From: Bacteroidales bacterium
GTDB taxonomy: Bacteria > Bacteroidota > Bacteroidia > Bacteroidales > Bacteroidaceae
NCBI GenBank assembly: GCA_030528885.1
Contig: JAUMXY010000011.1
Span: 1-61,651, forward strand
Direction of reading: 5' to 3'
Length of the DNA stretch: 61,651 nt
Shown here: positions 51,443-60,737 of the stretch, in pieces
Layout of the letters: each line of letters starts with the position of its first letter
Numbering within the stretch: the first letter of the stretch is position 1
Position numbers and translations under genes: made by a program
Notes under the pieces: generated by a model
Databases searched by the model: none
What the model saw: only the letters and a program-made list of their open reading frames with translations
What the model was told of the DNA's origin: nothing

Positions 51443-52160
51443 AATAATAATCATAGCTATTACGCTCTTGTCATTGTTTCCTACCATTTCGAGAGCGCAG
51501 TTCGGTTTCGATATACCATCCGTCGAAGCCTATATCTATGACCATAAGGAACAGCGTAGTCTTCTGCTTGTTCGTTCTACCCTCGAAGCAAGCAACAAAC
51601 TGCTGCATGACTATTCAAGTGACGCAAATATCGGCTATAAAGACATCAATGCCCAGCTCGACAGATACACTCGTGCCTTCGATGTCATAGATAAATTATA
51701 TCAAACCTTGCGAACAAGTCTCAACGTATATAACACTTATGAGACAGTCAGTGACCGTATTGGTGATTATAAGGACATGCTTGAAGATTTCAACAAGAAA
51801 TGTCTGGAGCGAGGAAACATTGTCAGTACCGATACGCTTATCATCACCATCAATGCCAGAGCTTTGGCAAAGATTGCTGATGAAGGAGACAATTTATATA
51901 AGTCTGTGAGTGATTTGGTTCTCTATGCCACAGGAGCTGCTGCCTGTTCTACGTCTAACTTAATCTTAGTACTGAGTAGCATAAACCAATCTCTCGACAA
52001 CATAAAAAAGCACCTGAACAAAGCCTACTTCGACACATGGAAATACATCCAGGTTCGTATAGGATATTGGAAACGTCAGGTGTATCGTGCTAAGACAAAA
52101 CAGGAGATTATCGAAGGTGCTTTTGGAAGATGGAAAGGAGCTGGCTACCTCGGATATTAG
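51426..52160 (+). CDS. Secreted helical transfer-operon protein (244 aa)
   Basis: Start at 51426 or 51429, within the last codons of the upstream gene; the N-terminus (MMKMNRIIIIAITLLSLF) is a signal peptide ending SRAQ. The rest is helical (about 50-190) with ALAKIADEGDNLYKSVSDLVLYATGA near 150-175 and a basic C-terminus. The position matches TraI-like genes of Bacteroides conjugative transposons. No enzymatic motif. Confidence 0.7.
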   Translation: MMKMNRIIIIAITLLSLFPTISRAQFGFDIPSVEAYIYDHKEQRSLLLVRSTLEASNKLLHDYSSDANIGYKDINAQLDRYTRAFDVIDKLYQTLRTSLNVYNTYETVSDRIGDYKDMLEDFNKKCLERGNIVSTDTLIITINARALAKIADEGDNLYKSVSDLVLYATGAAACSTSNLILVLSSINQSLDNIKKHLNKAYFDTWKYIQVRIGYWKRQVYRAKTKQEIIEGAFGRWKGAGYLGY

Positions 52161-52188
52161 TTTATAACAGATATTAAATCATCGCTTT

Positions 52189-52962
52189 ATGAGAAAATAC
52201 ATAATCTATTTGAAATCAATGACATTCTTACTTGTATTGATAGTAACAATTCAAGTAAAAGCACAGTCTTATGTGACCTACAATCACGATGAAGCCAAGA
52301 TGAACCAGATAACGGTTCAGGAGATTGGAGCAGGATGCCTTACTCCCGATTTGTACTATTGGGCATTTCACAACAGTTACCGAAACTCAGCTGCATCGAA
52401 AAACAAACTGACCTATCGCGCATTGGCAGGACTCTCTGCCTATCCACAGGTAGAAGATGCAGACTCCATAGAGGCGGCATTAACGAAACGAGCAGAGATT
52501 GAAGCCTTGAATATAGCAGACCGCCAGATTGACATTGCCTGGTTAGCTGAAGGGTCAAAGATAATAGACAAGCTAAATGCTTTCCAGACGAACATCAACC
52601 GTATTGTCGGTGCTGGCGGTTCTATTCATGACAAAGACCGATGGAATGACTACTACCATATCTTTCAATGTGCCATCAAAGCTACTCAGGATGCTTATAT
52701 GCCCAATGCACAGCGAAAGAAAGAGTATCTTGCCATCTATGCGGACATAACCAAACAGAATGAAACCCTGATTGCCTATCTTGTTCAACTCAACAAGAAA
52801 GCGAAAACGGCAGATCTTCTTTCCGCAAAATACAGCAAGCCAGACCATCGTGGAGCTATTGCTACGGCAGCTCACAATCGTTGGAGGGATGCCCGATGGG
52901 GAAATAATGGAGGCAACTCCAACAGTGGTTCAAATACTAATGGCATAATTATCCAAGAATAA
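52189..52962 (+). CDS. DUF5045-like secreted transfer protein (257 aa)
   Basis: Signal peptide at residues 1-25 (ending VKAQ). Helical middle with IGAGCLTPDLYYWAFHNSYR (split: TPDLYYWAFHNSYR) and DRQIDIAWLAEG. The C-terminal tail is Gly/Asn/Ser-rich (NNGGNSNSGSNTNG), as expected for a flexible linker. Family name from position just before traJ and general layout, not verified. Its stop is 1 base before the traJ ATG. Confidence 0.65.
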   Translation: MRKYIIYLKSMTFLLVLIVTIQVKAQSYVTYNHDEAKMNQITVQEIGAGCLTPDLYYWAFHNSYRNSAASKNKLTYRALAGLSAYPQVEDADSIEAALTKRAEIEALNIADRQIDIAWLAEGSKIIDKLNAFQTNINRIVGAGGSIHDKDRWNDYYHIFQCAIKATQDAYMPNAQRKKEYLAIYADITKQNETLIAYLVQLNKKAKTADLLSAKYSKPDHRGAIATAAHNRWRDARWGNNGGNSNSGSNTNGIIIQE

Positions 52963-52963
52963 T

Positions 52964-54094
52964 ATGGCAGATACGAATATCCTTTCAGACTTTGGCATCA
53001 ACATCCTTGAAGAGGAGATTGATGATGTTATCTTCCAGACCAACGAGTTCCTTTGTGATGCTACTTTCACTGGTTCACAAGGGCCTTTCTGGTGGATATT
53101 GCAGATGTGTATGGCTCTTGCAGCACTCTTCTCCATCATTGTAGCAGCAGGAATGGCTTACAAGATGATGGTGAAACATGAACCGCTTGACATCATGAAG
53201 CTGTTCAAACCCCTTGTTGTCAGCATTATCCTATGCTGGTGGTACCCACCTGCAGATACAGGCATGACAAATAGCGGCAGCAGCTGGTGCGTTCTGGACT
53301 TCCTTTCCTACATTCCAAACTGCATTGGCTCTTATACGCATGACCTCTACGAGGCAGAATCCACTCAGATTGAGGATAAGTTTGCGGAAGTCCAGGAACT
53401 CATCTATACAAGAGATACTATGTACACAGCTCTACAAGCACAGGCTGATGTGGCTCATACAGGTACTTCTGACCCCAATCTTATTGAAAGTACAATGGAA
53501 CACGCTGGTGTCGATGAAGTGACGAACATGGAACAGGATGCTTCAAAACTATGGTTCACGTCTCTTACGGCTGGAGCTGTCGTAGGTATCGATAAGATTA
53601 TCATGTTGATTGCCCTGATAGTTTTCCGTATCGGTTGGTGGGCTACCATCTATTGCCAGCAGATTCTTTTAGGTATGCTGACGATATTCGGGCCTATCCA
53701 ATGGGCTTTCTCGCTACTCCCGAAATGGGAAGGAGCTTGGGCGAAATGGCTTATACGCTACCTCACTGTCCATTTTTACGGAGCTTGTCTATATTTCGTC
53801 GGCTTTTATGTACTGTTGCTCTTTGACATTGTTCTCTGTATTCAGGTTGAACATCTTGAAGCCATTACGCAGAGTGAGCAGACAATGGCAGCATACCTTC
53901 AGAACTCCTTCTTCTCAGCAGGTTATCTGATGGCAGCAAGCATCGTTGCGCTCAAATGTCTGAACCTTGTCCCAGACCTTGCAGCATGGATGATTCCTGA
54001 AGGTGATACGGCATTCTCTACCCGTAACTTCGGTGAAGGTGTAGCACAGCAAGCAAAGGTATCTACCCAAGGTATGATTAGCAGAGTATTATAA
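52964..54094 (+). CDS. traJ: TraJ (VirB6-like) channel protein
   Basis: 376 aa with several membrane helices (about 48-66, 83-93, 200-225, 236-285, 315-335). Conserved-looking segments are FWWILQMCMALAALFS, KLFKPLVVSIILCWWYP, WATIYCQQILLGMLTIFGPIQWAFSLLP (split motif) and a C-terminal soluble tail with FGEGVAQQAK. Family knowledge: VirB6-type proteins form the inner-membrane part of the channel. Order and length match TraJ. Confidence 0.88.
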   Translation: MADTNILSDFGINILEEEIDDVIFQTNEFLCDATFTGSQGPFWWILQMCMALAALFSIIVAAGMAYKMMVKHEPLDIMKLFKPLVVSIILCWWYPPADTGMTNSGSSWCVLDFLSYIPNCIGSYTHDLYEAESTQIEDKFAEVQELIYTRDTMYTALQAQADVAHTGTSDPNLIESTMEHAGVDEVTNMEQDASKLWFTSLTAGAVVGIDKIIMLIALIVFRIGWWATIYCQQILLGMLTIFGPIQWAFSLLPKWEGAWAKWLIRYLTVHFYGACLYFVGFYVLLLFDIVLCIQVEHLEAITQSEQTMAAYLQNSFFSAGYLMAASIVALKCLNLVPDLAAWMIPEGDTAFSTRNFGEGVAQQAKVSTQGMISRVL

Positions 54095-54114
54095 ATTTTC
54101 GAAATAGTAAAACT

Positions 54115-54729
54115 ATGGTTATCAAGAATCTCGAAAACAAAATCAAGTTGGTGATGATAATATGCTCCCTCTTCTTGGTGGGCTGCATCATCATCAGCAT
54201 TTCCAGTATCTGGACAGCTCGTGTGATGGTAACAGACGCACAGCAGAAAGTGTATGTGTTGGATGGCAACGTTCCTATCCTGGTTCAAAGAAGTACGATG
54301 GAAGAAACCCTCGATGTGGAAGCCAAGAGCCATATCGAAATGTTCCATCATTTCTTCTTCACGCTTGCCCCTGATGACAAGTACATCAAATACACGATGG
54401 AAAAAGCCATGTACCTAATTGACGAAACAGGTCTGGCACAGTACAACACCTTGAAGGAAAAAGGTTTCTACTCCAACATCATGGGTACGAGCGCCGTCTT
54501 CAGCATCTTCTGTGACAGCATCAAGTTTGATAAGGATAAGATGGAGTTTACCTACTATGGTCGTCAGAGAATAGAACGTCGTTCCAGCATCCTGACACGA
54601 GAGTTGGTGACGGCAGGACAGATAAAGCGTGTTCCTCGTACAGACAACAACCCTCATGGATTGCTTATCACCAACTGGCGTACCCTGTTGAATAAAGACA
54701 TAGAGCAGAAAACAAAGATGTCATACTAA
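54115..54729 (+). CDS. traK: TraK (VirB8-like)
   Basis: 204 aa: short cytosolic N-terminus (VIKNLENKIKLV), one membrane helix (about 13-38), and a periplasmic NTF2-like domain (about 45-204) with EMFHHFFFTLAPDDKYIKY, FCDSIKFDKDKMEFTYYGRQ and TRELVTAGQIKRVPRTDNNPHGLLITNW as its best blocks (each split). Matches TraK of Bacteroides ICEs, the VirB8-like nucleation protein. Confidence 0.88.
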   Translation: MVIKNLENKIKLVMIICSLFLVGCIIISISSIWTARVMVTDAQQKVYVLDGNVPILVQRSTMEETLDVEAKSHIEMFHHFFFTLAPDDKYIKYTMEKAMYLIDETGLAQYNTLKEKGFYSNIMGTSAVFSIFCDSIKFDKDKMEFTYYGRQRIERRSSILTRELVTAGQIKRVPRTDNNPHGLLITNWRTLLNKDIEQKTKMSY

Positions 54730-54741
54730 CAACATACAGCT

Positions 54742-55164
54742 ATGTCTTGGAAGAAAATGATTATGGGCGAAAAGATGCCCGACAAGGATGACCCGAAGTA
54801 TCGAGACCGCTATGAAAGAGAGGTCGATGCTGGACGCAAGTTTGCCAGAGCAACAAAGATTGACAAAGCCGCTGCCAAAGTCCAGCAGTTTGCCAATGAC
54901 CACAAGAAGCTCTTCTTAGCCATCGTCTTTGGTTTCATCATTCTCAGTTTCGCTGGAAATCTCATTCGCATGGGCAAGGTATATAATGCCCATCAGTCAC
55001 AGAAATCCGCTACTGAAGTACAAGAAGAGTTGGTCAGGAACCGACATAAGCGAGTTAAGCACGCTATCAGCTCCGTCCACACCATGCCTGTAAGTGTAAA
55101 CAAGGAGTTCAAAGAATCACAAACTAAAATCAATAAAGACAATGGACATTCTGAAGAAGATTAA
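54742..55164 (+). CDS. Small TraL-like membrane protein (140 aa)
   Basis: A charged N-terminal domain (1-50) with MPDKDDPKYRDRYEREVDAG is followed by one membrane helix (about 58-77) and a periplasmic basic tail. It stands between traK and traM as TraL does in Bacteroides ICEs. Its end overlaps traM by 23 bases. No further function is visible. Confidence 0.7.
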   Translation: MSWKKMIMGEKMPDKDDPKYRDRYEREVDAGRKFARATKIDKAAAKVQQFANDHKKLFLAIVFGFIILSFAGNLIRMGKVYNAHQSQKSATEVQEELVRNRHKRVKHAISSVHTMPVSVNKEFKESQTKINKDNGHSEED

Positions 55165-56368
55165 CTGGAAGCAGCCTAAATATATGCTGCCCCTCATCAT
55201 CTATTTTCCTTTGCTTTTTGTCGGATATTTCGTCATTGACCTCTTCCATACGGAAAAGGCTGAGATACCAGACAACAGCCTTACTACTACAGAATACCTG
55301 AACCCTGTAATGCCTGATGCAAAGATGAAGGGTGACGGTATTGGTAACAAATATGAGAGTATGGTTAAGTCATACGGCAAGATCGATGACTTAACTGCAA
55401 TGGAAAATATAGACAGAAACAATGAAGAAGAAAAAGAATCTTACGACTCCAAGTATTCAGACGAGGAGCGTCAATTGCTCGAATCCCAGGAAGCCGCGAA
55501 GCTCGCTGAGATTGAGAGACAACTACAAGCGAGTGCGCAAAAAGGTCAAGAAATCGCGAATGGTAGCGGCATGACTGAAGCTGACCGTCTCGCTCGTAGT
55601 CAGCAGCGTGAACAGGAAGCAATGGAGGAACTCAACCGCGCGCTTGCTCAGGCACGACTGCAAGGTCAGCAAGCAATGACACCTCCAACTGATAATAATG
55701 CTGAAAATACACCTGCAAACAGTCAACCTTCAGACAAAGTAGAAGGTAAAATCAGCGTGAATGAAAGAGCTGTTAAAGGTGTCTCTGATGATGATGAAGC
55801 ACAGGAGGTTGTGAAGAAGGTCAAAGTCACTTCCGATTACTTCAACACTCTTACAGAGAATGACCCTGAGCCGAACCTTATCAAAGCCATCATTGATGAG
55901 AACGTAAAGGCTGTAGATGGTTCTCGTGTCAGGCTTCGTCTGCTTGATGATATTGAAATCAATGACATTGTAGTTCCCAAGGGAACGTACATCTATGCAC
56001 TTATGAGTGGCTTTGGTAGTCAGCGTGTCAAGGGAAACATCAAGAGCATACTCATCAATGATAACATCATCAAGGTCAACCTTTCGATTTACGACACAGA
56101 CGGATTGGAAGGTCTATATGTCCCAAGCAGTAATTTCCGAGAGGCCACGAAGGACGTAGCAAGTGGAGCCATGAACAACTCTTCGGCTCTAACGTCAAGT
56201 TCAACCACAACAGGAAACTCTCTCATTCAATGGGGCAACCAAGCAATCACAAATGCCGTACAGAAAACGAGCAATGCCATTAGCAAGTCCATCAAGAAGA
56301 ACTCAGCAAAGCTTAAATATGGCACTTTTGTCTATCTGGTCAACGGCAAAGAGAAGAAAAACGATTAA
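55142..56368 (+). CDS. traM: TraM (VirB10-like)
   Basis: 408 aa: one membrane helix (about 13-33), a charged Gln/Glu/Ala-rich coiled-coil linker (about 90-200), and a C-terminal beta domain (about 240-400) with VKGNIKSILINDNIIKVN and DGLEGLYVPSSNFRE. This is the layout of TraM/VirB10 proteins, which span the envelope. The start at 55142 lies inside the upstream gene, and the N-terminal KINWKQPKYMLPLI motif is typical. Confidence 0.9.
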   Translation: MDILKKINWKQPKYMLPLIIYFPLLFVGYFVIDLFHTEKAEIPDNSLTTTEYLNPVMPDAKMKGDGIGNKYESMVKSYGKIDDLTAMENIDRNNEEEKESYDSKYSDEERQLLESQEAAKLAEIERQLQASAQKGQEIANGSGMTEADRLARSQQREQEAMEELNRALAQARLQGQQAMTPPTDNNAENTPANSQPSDKVEGKISVNERAVKGVSDDDEAQEVVKKVKVTSDYFNTLTENDPEPNLIKAIIDENVKAVDGSRVRLRLLDDIEINDIVVPKGTYIYALMSGFGSQRVKGNIKSILINDNIIKVNLSIYDTDGLEGLYVPSSNFREATKDVASGAMNNSSALTSSSTTTGNSLIQWGNQAITNAVQKTSNAISKSIKKNSAKLKYGTFVYLVNGKEKKND

Positions 56369-56385
56369 AACAATTTTCAAATAAA

Positions 56386-57237
56386 ATGCACATGAAGACT
56401 TTCAAGAAAATCGGCACATCACTTATCTGTGCTTTGTTTGCAATGCCTCTGATGGCACAGCAGACGTATGAAGAGATGGAACAACTCACTGTTAACGAAC
56501 AGGTGACTACCGTCATCACGGCTTCTGAGCCAATTCGTTTCGTTGACATCAGTACCGACATGGTGGTTGGTGACCAGCCCATCAACAACACTATCCGACT
56601 GAAGCCCAAGGAGGGAGCACATGCCGACGGTGAGGTACTTGCCATTGTCACCATTGTCACTGAGAGATACCGAACCCAATATGCCCTTCTCTATACAACC
56701 AGACTTCAGGAAGCTGTTACTGATAAGCAAATCCAGCCCGACGAGAGAATAGCTTATAACAATCCATCCGTATCAATGAGTACTGAAGATATGGCAAAGT
56801 ATGCCCGTTCAATCTGGAACTCGACTGCACGAATACGCAATGTCAGTACCAAGCAGCATAGAATGATGATACGTCTAAACAACATCTATTCCGTTGGAGA
56901 ATATTTCTTCCTTGATTTCTCTGTGGAGAACAAGACGAATATTCGCTTTGATATTGATGAAATGCGCTTCAAACTGGCAGACAAAAAGCAGTCTAAGGCT
57001 ACTAACTCTCAGATTATCGACCTTACTCCTGCCTTTGTCCTCGACCAAAGCAAGACGTTTAAATATGGCTATCGTAACGTCGTTGTGCTGAAGAAGATGA
57101 CCTTCCCCAATGACAAGGTGCTGTCTATCGAGATTTCAGAGAAGCAGATTAGTGGACGTACCATCATGCTCAACATTGACTATGAGGATGTCCTCTATGC
57201 CGATTCATTCAACGCTATTTTACTGAAGGAGGACTAA
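56386..57237 (+). CDS. traN: TraN (VirB9-like, DUF4138)
   Basis: 283 aa, signal peptide at residues 1-24 (ending LMAQ). Beta-rich N-domain (about 30-130) with VTTVITASEPIRFVDIST, and C-domain (about 150-283) with LNNIYSVGEYFFLDFSVENKTNIRFDIDEMRF (split motif). Family knowledge: outer-membrane-linked component of the core complex, next to TraM. Order and size match TraN. Confidence 0.9.
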   Translation: MHMKTFKKIGTSLICALFAMPLMAQQTYEEMEQLTVNEQVTTVITASEPIRFVDISTDMVVGDQPINNTIRLKPKEGAHADGEVLAIVTIVTERYRTQYALLYTTRLQEAVTDKQIQPDERIAYNNPSVSMSTEDMAKYARSIWNSTARIRNVSTKQHRMMIRLNNIYSVGEYFFLDFSVENKTNIRFDIDEMRFKLADKKQSKATNSQIIDLTPAFVLDQSKTFKYGYRNVVVLKKMTFPNDKVLSIEISEKQISGRTIMLNIDYEDVLYADSFNAILLKED

Positions 57238-57240
57238 ACA

Positions 57241-57750
57241 ATGAAGAAGTTATTTGCTATTATCGTCATCTTGGGTTCTATTTCCCTTTCATCTTTTGCT
57301 CAGTCACATAGTGACAGGATTACCTTAGGCATGGGACTACTCTATGAGCGTGGACTCGATGCTACACTTGCATGGGAACACGAAACCAAGTACCATAACG
57401 CTTGGGAATACTTCGTTAATGGCTATCTCAAATGGGACGAGTGTGAAAGTTGTGGGCATGTGTGTCCTGAATCATTCTGGAAGAACTACCGAACATGGGG
57501 TGTTGGTGTAGCCTACAAGCCTTGTGTGTGGCGAGGTCGTAACAATCATGGCAATCTACGCATCGGAGCCAGTGCTGGTAGTAATACAGACAAGTTCTTA
57601 GGGGGCATCCACGTTGGCTACGAGCACAATTATGCGCTTAGACACGGATGGGTGCTCTATTGGCAAGCAAAATGTGACTTGATGCTGTCTGACAGAAAGG
57701 ACTTGTTCCGCACTGGAGTTACCCTCGGATTCAAAATTCCTACAAGATAA
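57241..57750 (+). CDS. traO: TraO (conjugation outer-membrane barrel-like)
   Basis: 169 aa, signal peptide at residues 1-20 (ending SFAQ). Beta strands with aromatic ends (ITLGMGLLYERGLDATLAWEH, WGVGVAYKPCVWRG, GGIHVGYEHNYALRHGWVLY; each a separate motif) fit a small beta-barrel. A short CESCGHVCPE Cys cluster lies near residue 64. It starts 4 bases after traN. Confidence 0.85.
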   Translation: MKKLFAIIVILGSISLSSFAQSHSDRITLGMGLLYERGLDATLAWEHETKYHNAWEYFVNGYLKWDECESCGHVCPESFWKNYRTWGVGVAYKPCVWRGRNNHGNLRIGASAGSNTDKFLGGIHVGYEHNYALRHGWVLYWQAKCDLMLSDRKDLFRTGVTLGFKIPTR

Positions 57751-57771
57751 TTTAACTTAATACAGAGTAAA

Positions 57772-58419
57772 ATGAAGCTATTACATACTATCTGTGCTGC
57801 CCTGATGATGGTGACCATAACAAGTTGCGACGAACACCGTGAGTTTCCTGACACGGCAATGAAGACCTGTGACATACTATGTACAGACGGAAAGGTTGTG
57901 CGCTATGAAGACATGAAGAGTCAGGGGAAACAGCCTATTGCCGTGGTGTTTCATATCAGCCAGAATAATGAGACACAGGGAACTGGTTATGCCGTTTATC
58001 TTTGGGACATTGCACCTGAGGCTTACAGTGACAGTATCGGTGTTAAGCATAATACTTCGGCTAACATTACCGCTTTTGACGGGAACATGAATACTCATTC
58101 CATGTATTCCTCTGGGGTGTCTCCAACTGCCACAGCAGTCTTTGATTTGTGGCAATATGGACAGAGTGCCTTTATACCATCAGTAGCCGAGATACGTTTG
58201 CTTTATGGTGCAAAGAGCAAGGTAAACGACTATATCAAGAAGTGTGGTGGCGATGTCATATCTGATGATCCTGACGAGTGTTGGTATTGGACTTCAACGG
58301 AGGTGAAAGATATGGAATCAGCTAAGGCATGGTTGTTCTCTCTTGCTTCTGGAGCACTTCAAGAAACACCTAAAGAACAATCACATAAAGTACGTCCAAT
58401 CATCACTTTGTACAATTAG
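57772..58419 (+). CDS. Lipoprotein with Lcl/DUF1566-like C-terminal domain
   Basis: 215 aa. Lipobox VTITSC (lipidated Cys near 20). The C-terminal part (about 105-215) has AFIPSVAEIRLLYGAK, CWYWTSTEVKD, AKAWLFSL and KVRPI, the pattern of Lcl-type (DUF1566) domains with the YWTSTE core, found in adhesin tips and surface lipoproteins. It replaces the TraP/TraQ genes expected here. Inference: surface-exposed mating-pair or recipient-recognition lipoprotein. Confidence 0.8.
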   Translation: MKLLHTICAALMMVTITSCDEHREFPDTAMKTCDILCTDGKVVRYEDMKSQGKQPIAVVFHISQNNETQGTGYAVYLWDIAPEAYSDSIGVKHNTSANITAFDGNMNTHSMYSSGVSPTATAVFDLWQYGQSAFIPSVAEIRLLYGAKSKVNDYIKKCGGDVISDDPDECWYWTSTEVKDMESAKAWLFSLASGALQETPKEQSHKVRPIITLYN

Positions 58420-58443
58420 AGTTTACAACAATTTAAGTAAGAA

Positions 58444-60633
58444 ATGGAAGAAACCAAAGAACTTCAAACTGCCTATAAGATATTTCGCGCGGTCATCTAT
58501 GTATCGCTACTCCTGGAGTTTTTTGAGTATGCTATTGACCCGGAACTGCTTGACTACTGGGGCGGCATAGTTTGCGATGTTCATGACCGAATCAAGCGGT
58601 GGTTCATCTATCTGGATGGTCATCTTATCTGGAGTAAGATTGCTACATTTGTGATTATATGTATCACCTGTATTGGAACCAGGAATAAGAAGCATTTGGA
58701 GTTTGATGCAAGACGGCAGGTGCTCTATCCCCTTGTCAGTGGTGTAGGTATTACAATCCTGTCCGTTTGGCTGTTCGGTTATCGAATGGACATGCGTTTT
58801 TACATGATACCGCTGAATCTCTGGCTTTACATGGCAGCTACCATCCTTGGAACCATTCTGATTCATGTAGCACTTGATAATATCTCGAAGTTCCTAAAGG
58901 AAGGGCTTCTGAAAGACAGATTCAACTTCGAGAACGAATCATTCGAGCAGTGCCAGGAACTGATAGAGAATAAGTATAGCGTGAATATACCTATGCGCTA
59001 TTACTACAAATCGAAGTTTCGCAAAGGATGGGTTAACATTGTCAATCCCTTTCGTGGCACTTGGGTTGTCGGTACTCCTGGATCTGGTAAAACCTTCAGC
59101 ATCATAGAGCCATTTATCCGTCAGCATAGTGCTAAGGGTTTTGCTATGGTAGTGTACGACTACAAGTTTCCTACACTTGCCCAGAAGCTATACTACCATT
59201 ATCGCAAAAACCTTGCAGCCAACAAAAAGGCTGGCAGAGATTTCAAATTCAATATTATCAACTTCGTGGATGTGGAGTATTCACGCCGTGTAAACCCAAT
59301 TCAGCAGAAATACATAGGCAATCTTGCTGCTGCCAGTGAAACAGCTGAGACATTGCTTGAATCTCTACAGAAGGGAAAGAAGGAAGGTGGTGGTGGCAGT
59401 GACCAGTTCTTCCAGACATCAGCTGTCAACTTCTTGGCTGCTTGCATCTATTTCTTCGTGTCATACAAAAAAGTGCCTTATGACAAGGATGGCAATCCCT
59501 TGATAGCAGAGATGACGGAGGAGCCCAAAACGCACAGACCAAAGCCAACAGGCCGTGTTTTCGACCATTCAGGCAGGGAGGTGGAACCTGCCTACTGGCT
59601 TGGCAAATACAGTGACATGCCTCATATCCTCTCTTTCCTCAATCAGGATTACAAAATAATCTTTGAGGTTTTAGAGACAGACCCAGAGGTTGCGCCGCTT
59701 CTTGGGCCTTTCCAGACAGCCATGAAGAATAATGCGATGGAACAGTTGGAAGGTATGATTGGTACGCTGCGCGTCTATACTTCTCGTCTGGCCACCAAAG
59801 AATCTTATTGGATTTTTCACAAGGATGGTGATGATTTCGATTTAAAAGTCAGTGATCCTGCGAATCCAAGCTATCTTCTTATTGCCAATGACCCTGAAAT
59901 GGAGAGCATTATTGGCGCATTGAACGCCCTTATCCTGAACAGATTGGTCACTCGTGTCAATACTGGCCAAGGAAAGAACATACCTGTAAGCATTATCGTC
60001 GATGAGCTGCCTACGCTTTATTTCCATAAGATTGACCGTCTTATCGGTACTGCTCGAAGCAACAAGGTTAGTGTTGCGCTCGGCTTTCAGGAACTTCCCC
60101 AGCTTGAATCCGACTACGGAAAGGTTGGTATGCAGAAGGTTATTACGACTGTAGGCAATGTTGTTTCCGGCTCTGCTCGTGCCAAGGAAACGCTCGAATG
60201 GCTATCAAATGACATCTTTGGCAAGGTAGTTCAGCTAAAGAAAGGTGTAACCATCGACAGAGATAAAACCTCCATCAACCTCAATGAGAACATGGATAGC
60301 CTTGTTCCTGCATCAAAGATTTCAGATATGCCGACTGGATGGATAACTGGTCAGACGGCTCGTGACTTCATCAAGACAAAGACAGGGCGCAATGGTTCCA
60401 TGAACATACAGGAATCAGCAGAGTTCCAGACTTCAAAGTTCTACTGCAAGACTGACTTTGACATGAAGGAGATACAGGCAGAAGAAGCCGATTACGAGAA
60501 CTTCAAACTCCCCAAATTCTACAAATTCCCGTCTAAAGATGCCAAGGAGCGCATCTTGTATCAGAACTTCTGCCAGGTTAATCTCGATGTAAAGAACATG
60601 ATAGACGAAATAAACAAATTCAAGACCAAATGA
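58444..60633 (+). CDS. VirD4-type coupling protein (conjugal transfer ATPase)
   Basis: 729 aa. Four or five N-terminal membrane helices (about 15-35, 60-75, 90-115, 120-145), then the ATPase with Walker A GTPGSGKTF (near 210-217), Walker B SIIVDELPTL (near 517-526), and GFQELPQLESDYGK. Matches the MobC/TraG-type coupling proteins of Bacteroidetes ICEs, which hand relaxase-DNA to the channel. It is placed downstream of the tra genes rather than next to mob genes, and no relaxase is seen. The stop overlaps an ATG of a short frame (60630). Confidence 0.9.
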   Translation: MEETKELQTAYKIFRAVIYVSLLLEFFEYAIDPELLDYWGGIVCDVHDRIKRWFIYLDGHLIWSKIATFVIICITCIGTRNKKHLEFDARRQVLYPLVSGVGITILSVWLFGYRMDMRFYMIPLNLWLYMAATILGTILIHVALDNISKFLKEGLLKDRFNFENESFEQCQELIENKYSVNIPMRYYYKSKFRKGWVNIVNPFRGTWVVGTPGSGKTFSIIEPFIRQHSAKGFAMVVYDYKFPTLAQKLYYHYRKNLAANKKAGRDFKFNIINFVDVEYSRRVNPIQQKYIGNLAAASETAETLLESLQKGKKEGGGGSDQFFQTSAVNFLAACIYFFVSYKKVPYDKDGNPLIAEMTEEPKTHRPKPTGRVFDHSGREVEPAYWLGKYSDMPHILSFLNQDYKIIFEVLETDPEVAPLLGPFQTAMKNNAMEQLEGMIGTLRVYTSRLATKESYWIFHKDGDDFDLKVSDPANPSYLLIANDPEMESIIGALNALILNRLVTRVNTGQGKNIPVSIIVDELPTLYFHKIDRLIGTARSNKVSVALGFQELPQLESDYGKVGMQKVITTVGNVVSGSARAKETLEWLSNDIFGKVVQLKKGVTIDRDKTSINLNENMDSLVPASKISDMPTGWITGQTARDFIKTKTGRNGSMNIQESAEFQTSKFYCKTDFDMKEIQAEEADYENFKLPKFYKFPSKDAKERILYQNFCQVNLDVKNMIDEINKFKTK

Positions 60634-60737
60634 TTTTCAAAACAGTATTAACAACCTTATTCCTTACTCTTTGCCTGAGCATTGCTCAGGCAAATGAGTC
60701 GCTAAAGCAAGCATCTATTTTTGCACTTCTATCTTGA
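60630..60737 (+). CDS. Tiny signal-peptide frame after the coupling gene (35 aa, possibly truncated)
   Basis: ATG overlaps the coupling gene stop (ATGA). The frame encodes MIFKTVLTTLFLTLCLSIAQ plus a short tail and stops at 60735. It looks like the front end of a larger secreted protein whose body is missing. Either a small protein or a gene cut off at this point. Confidence 0.5.
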   Translation: MIFKTVLTTLFLTLCLSIAQANESLKQASIFALLS

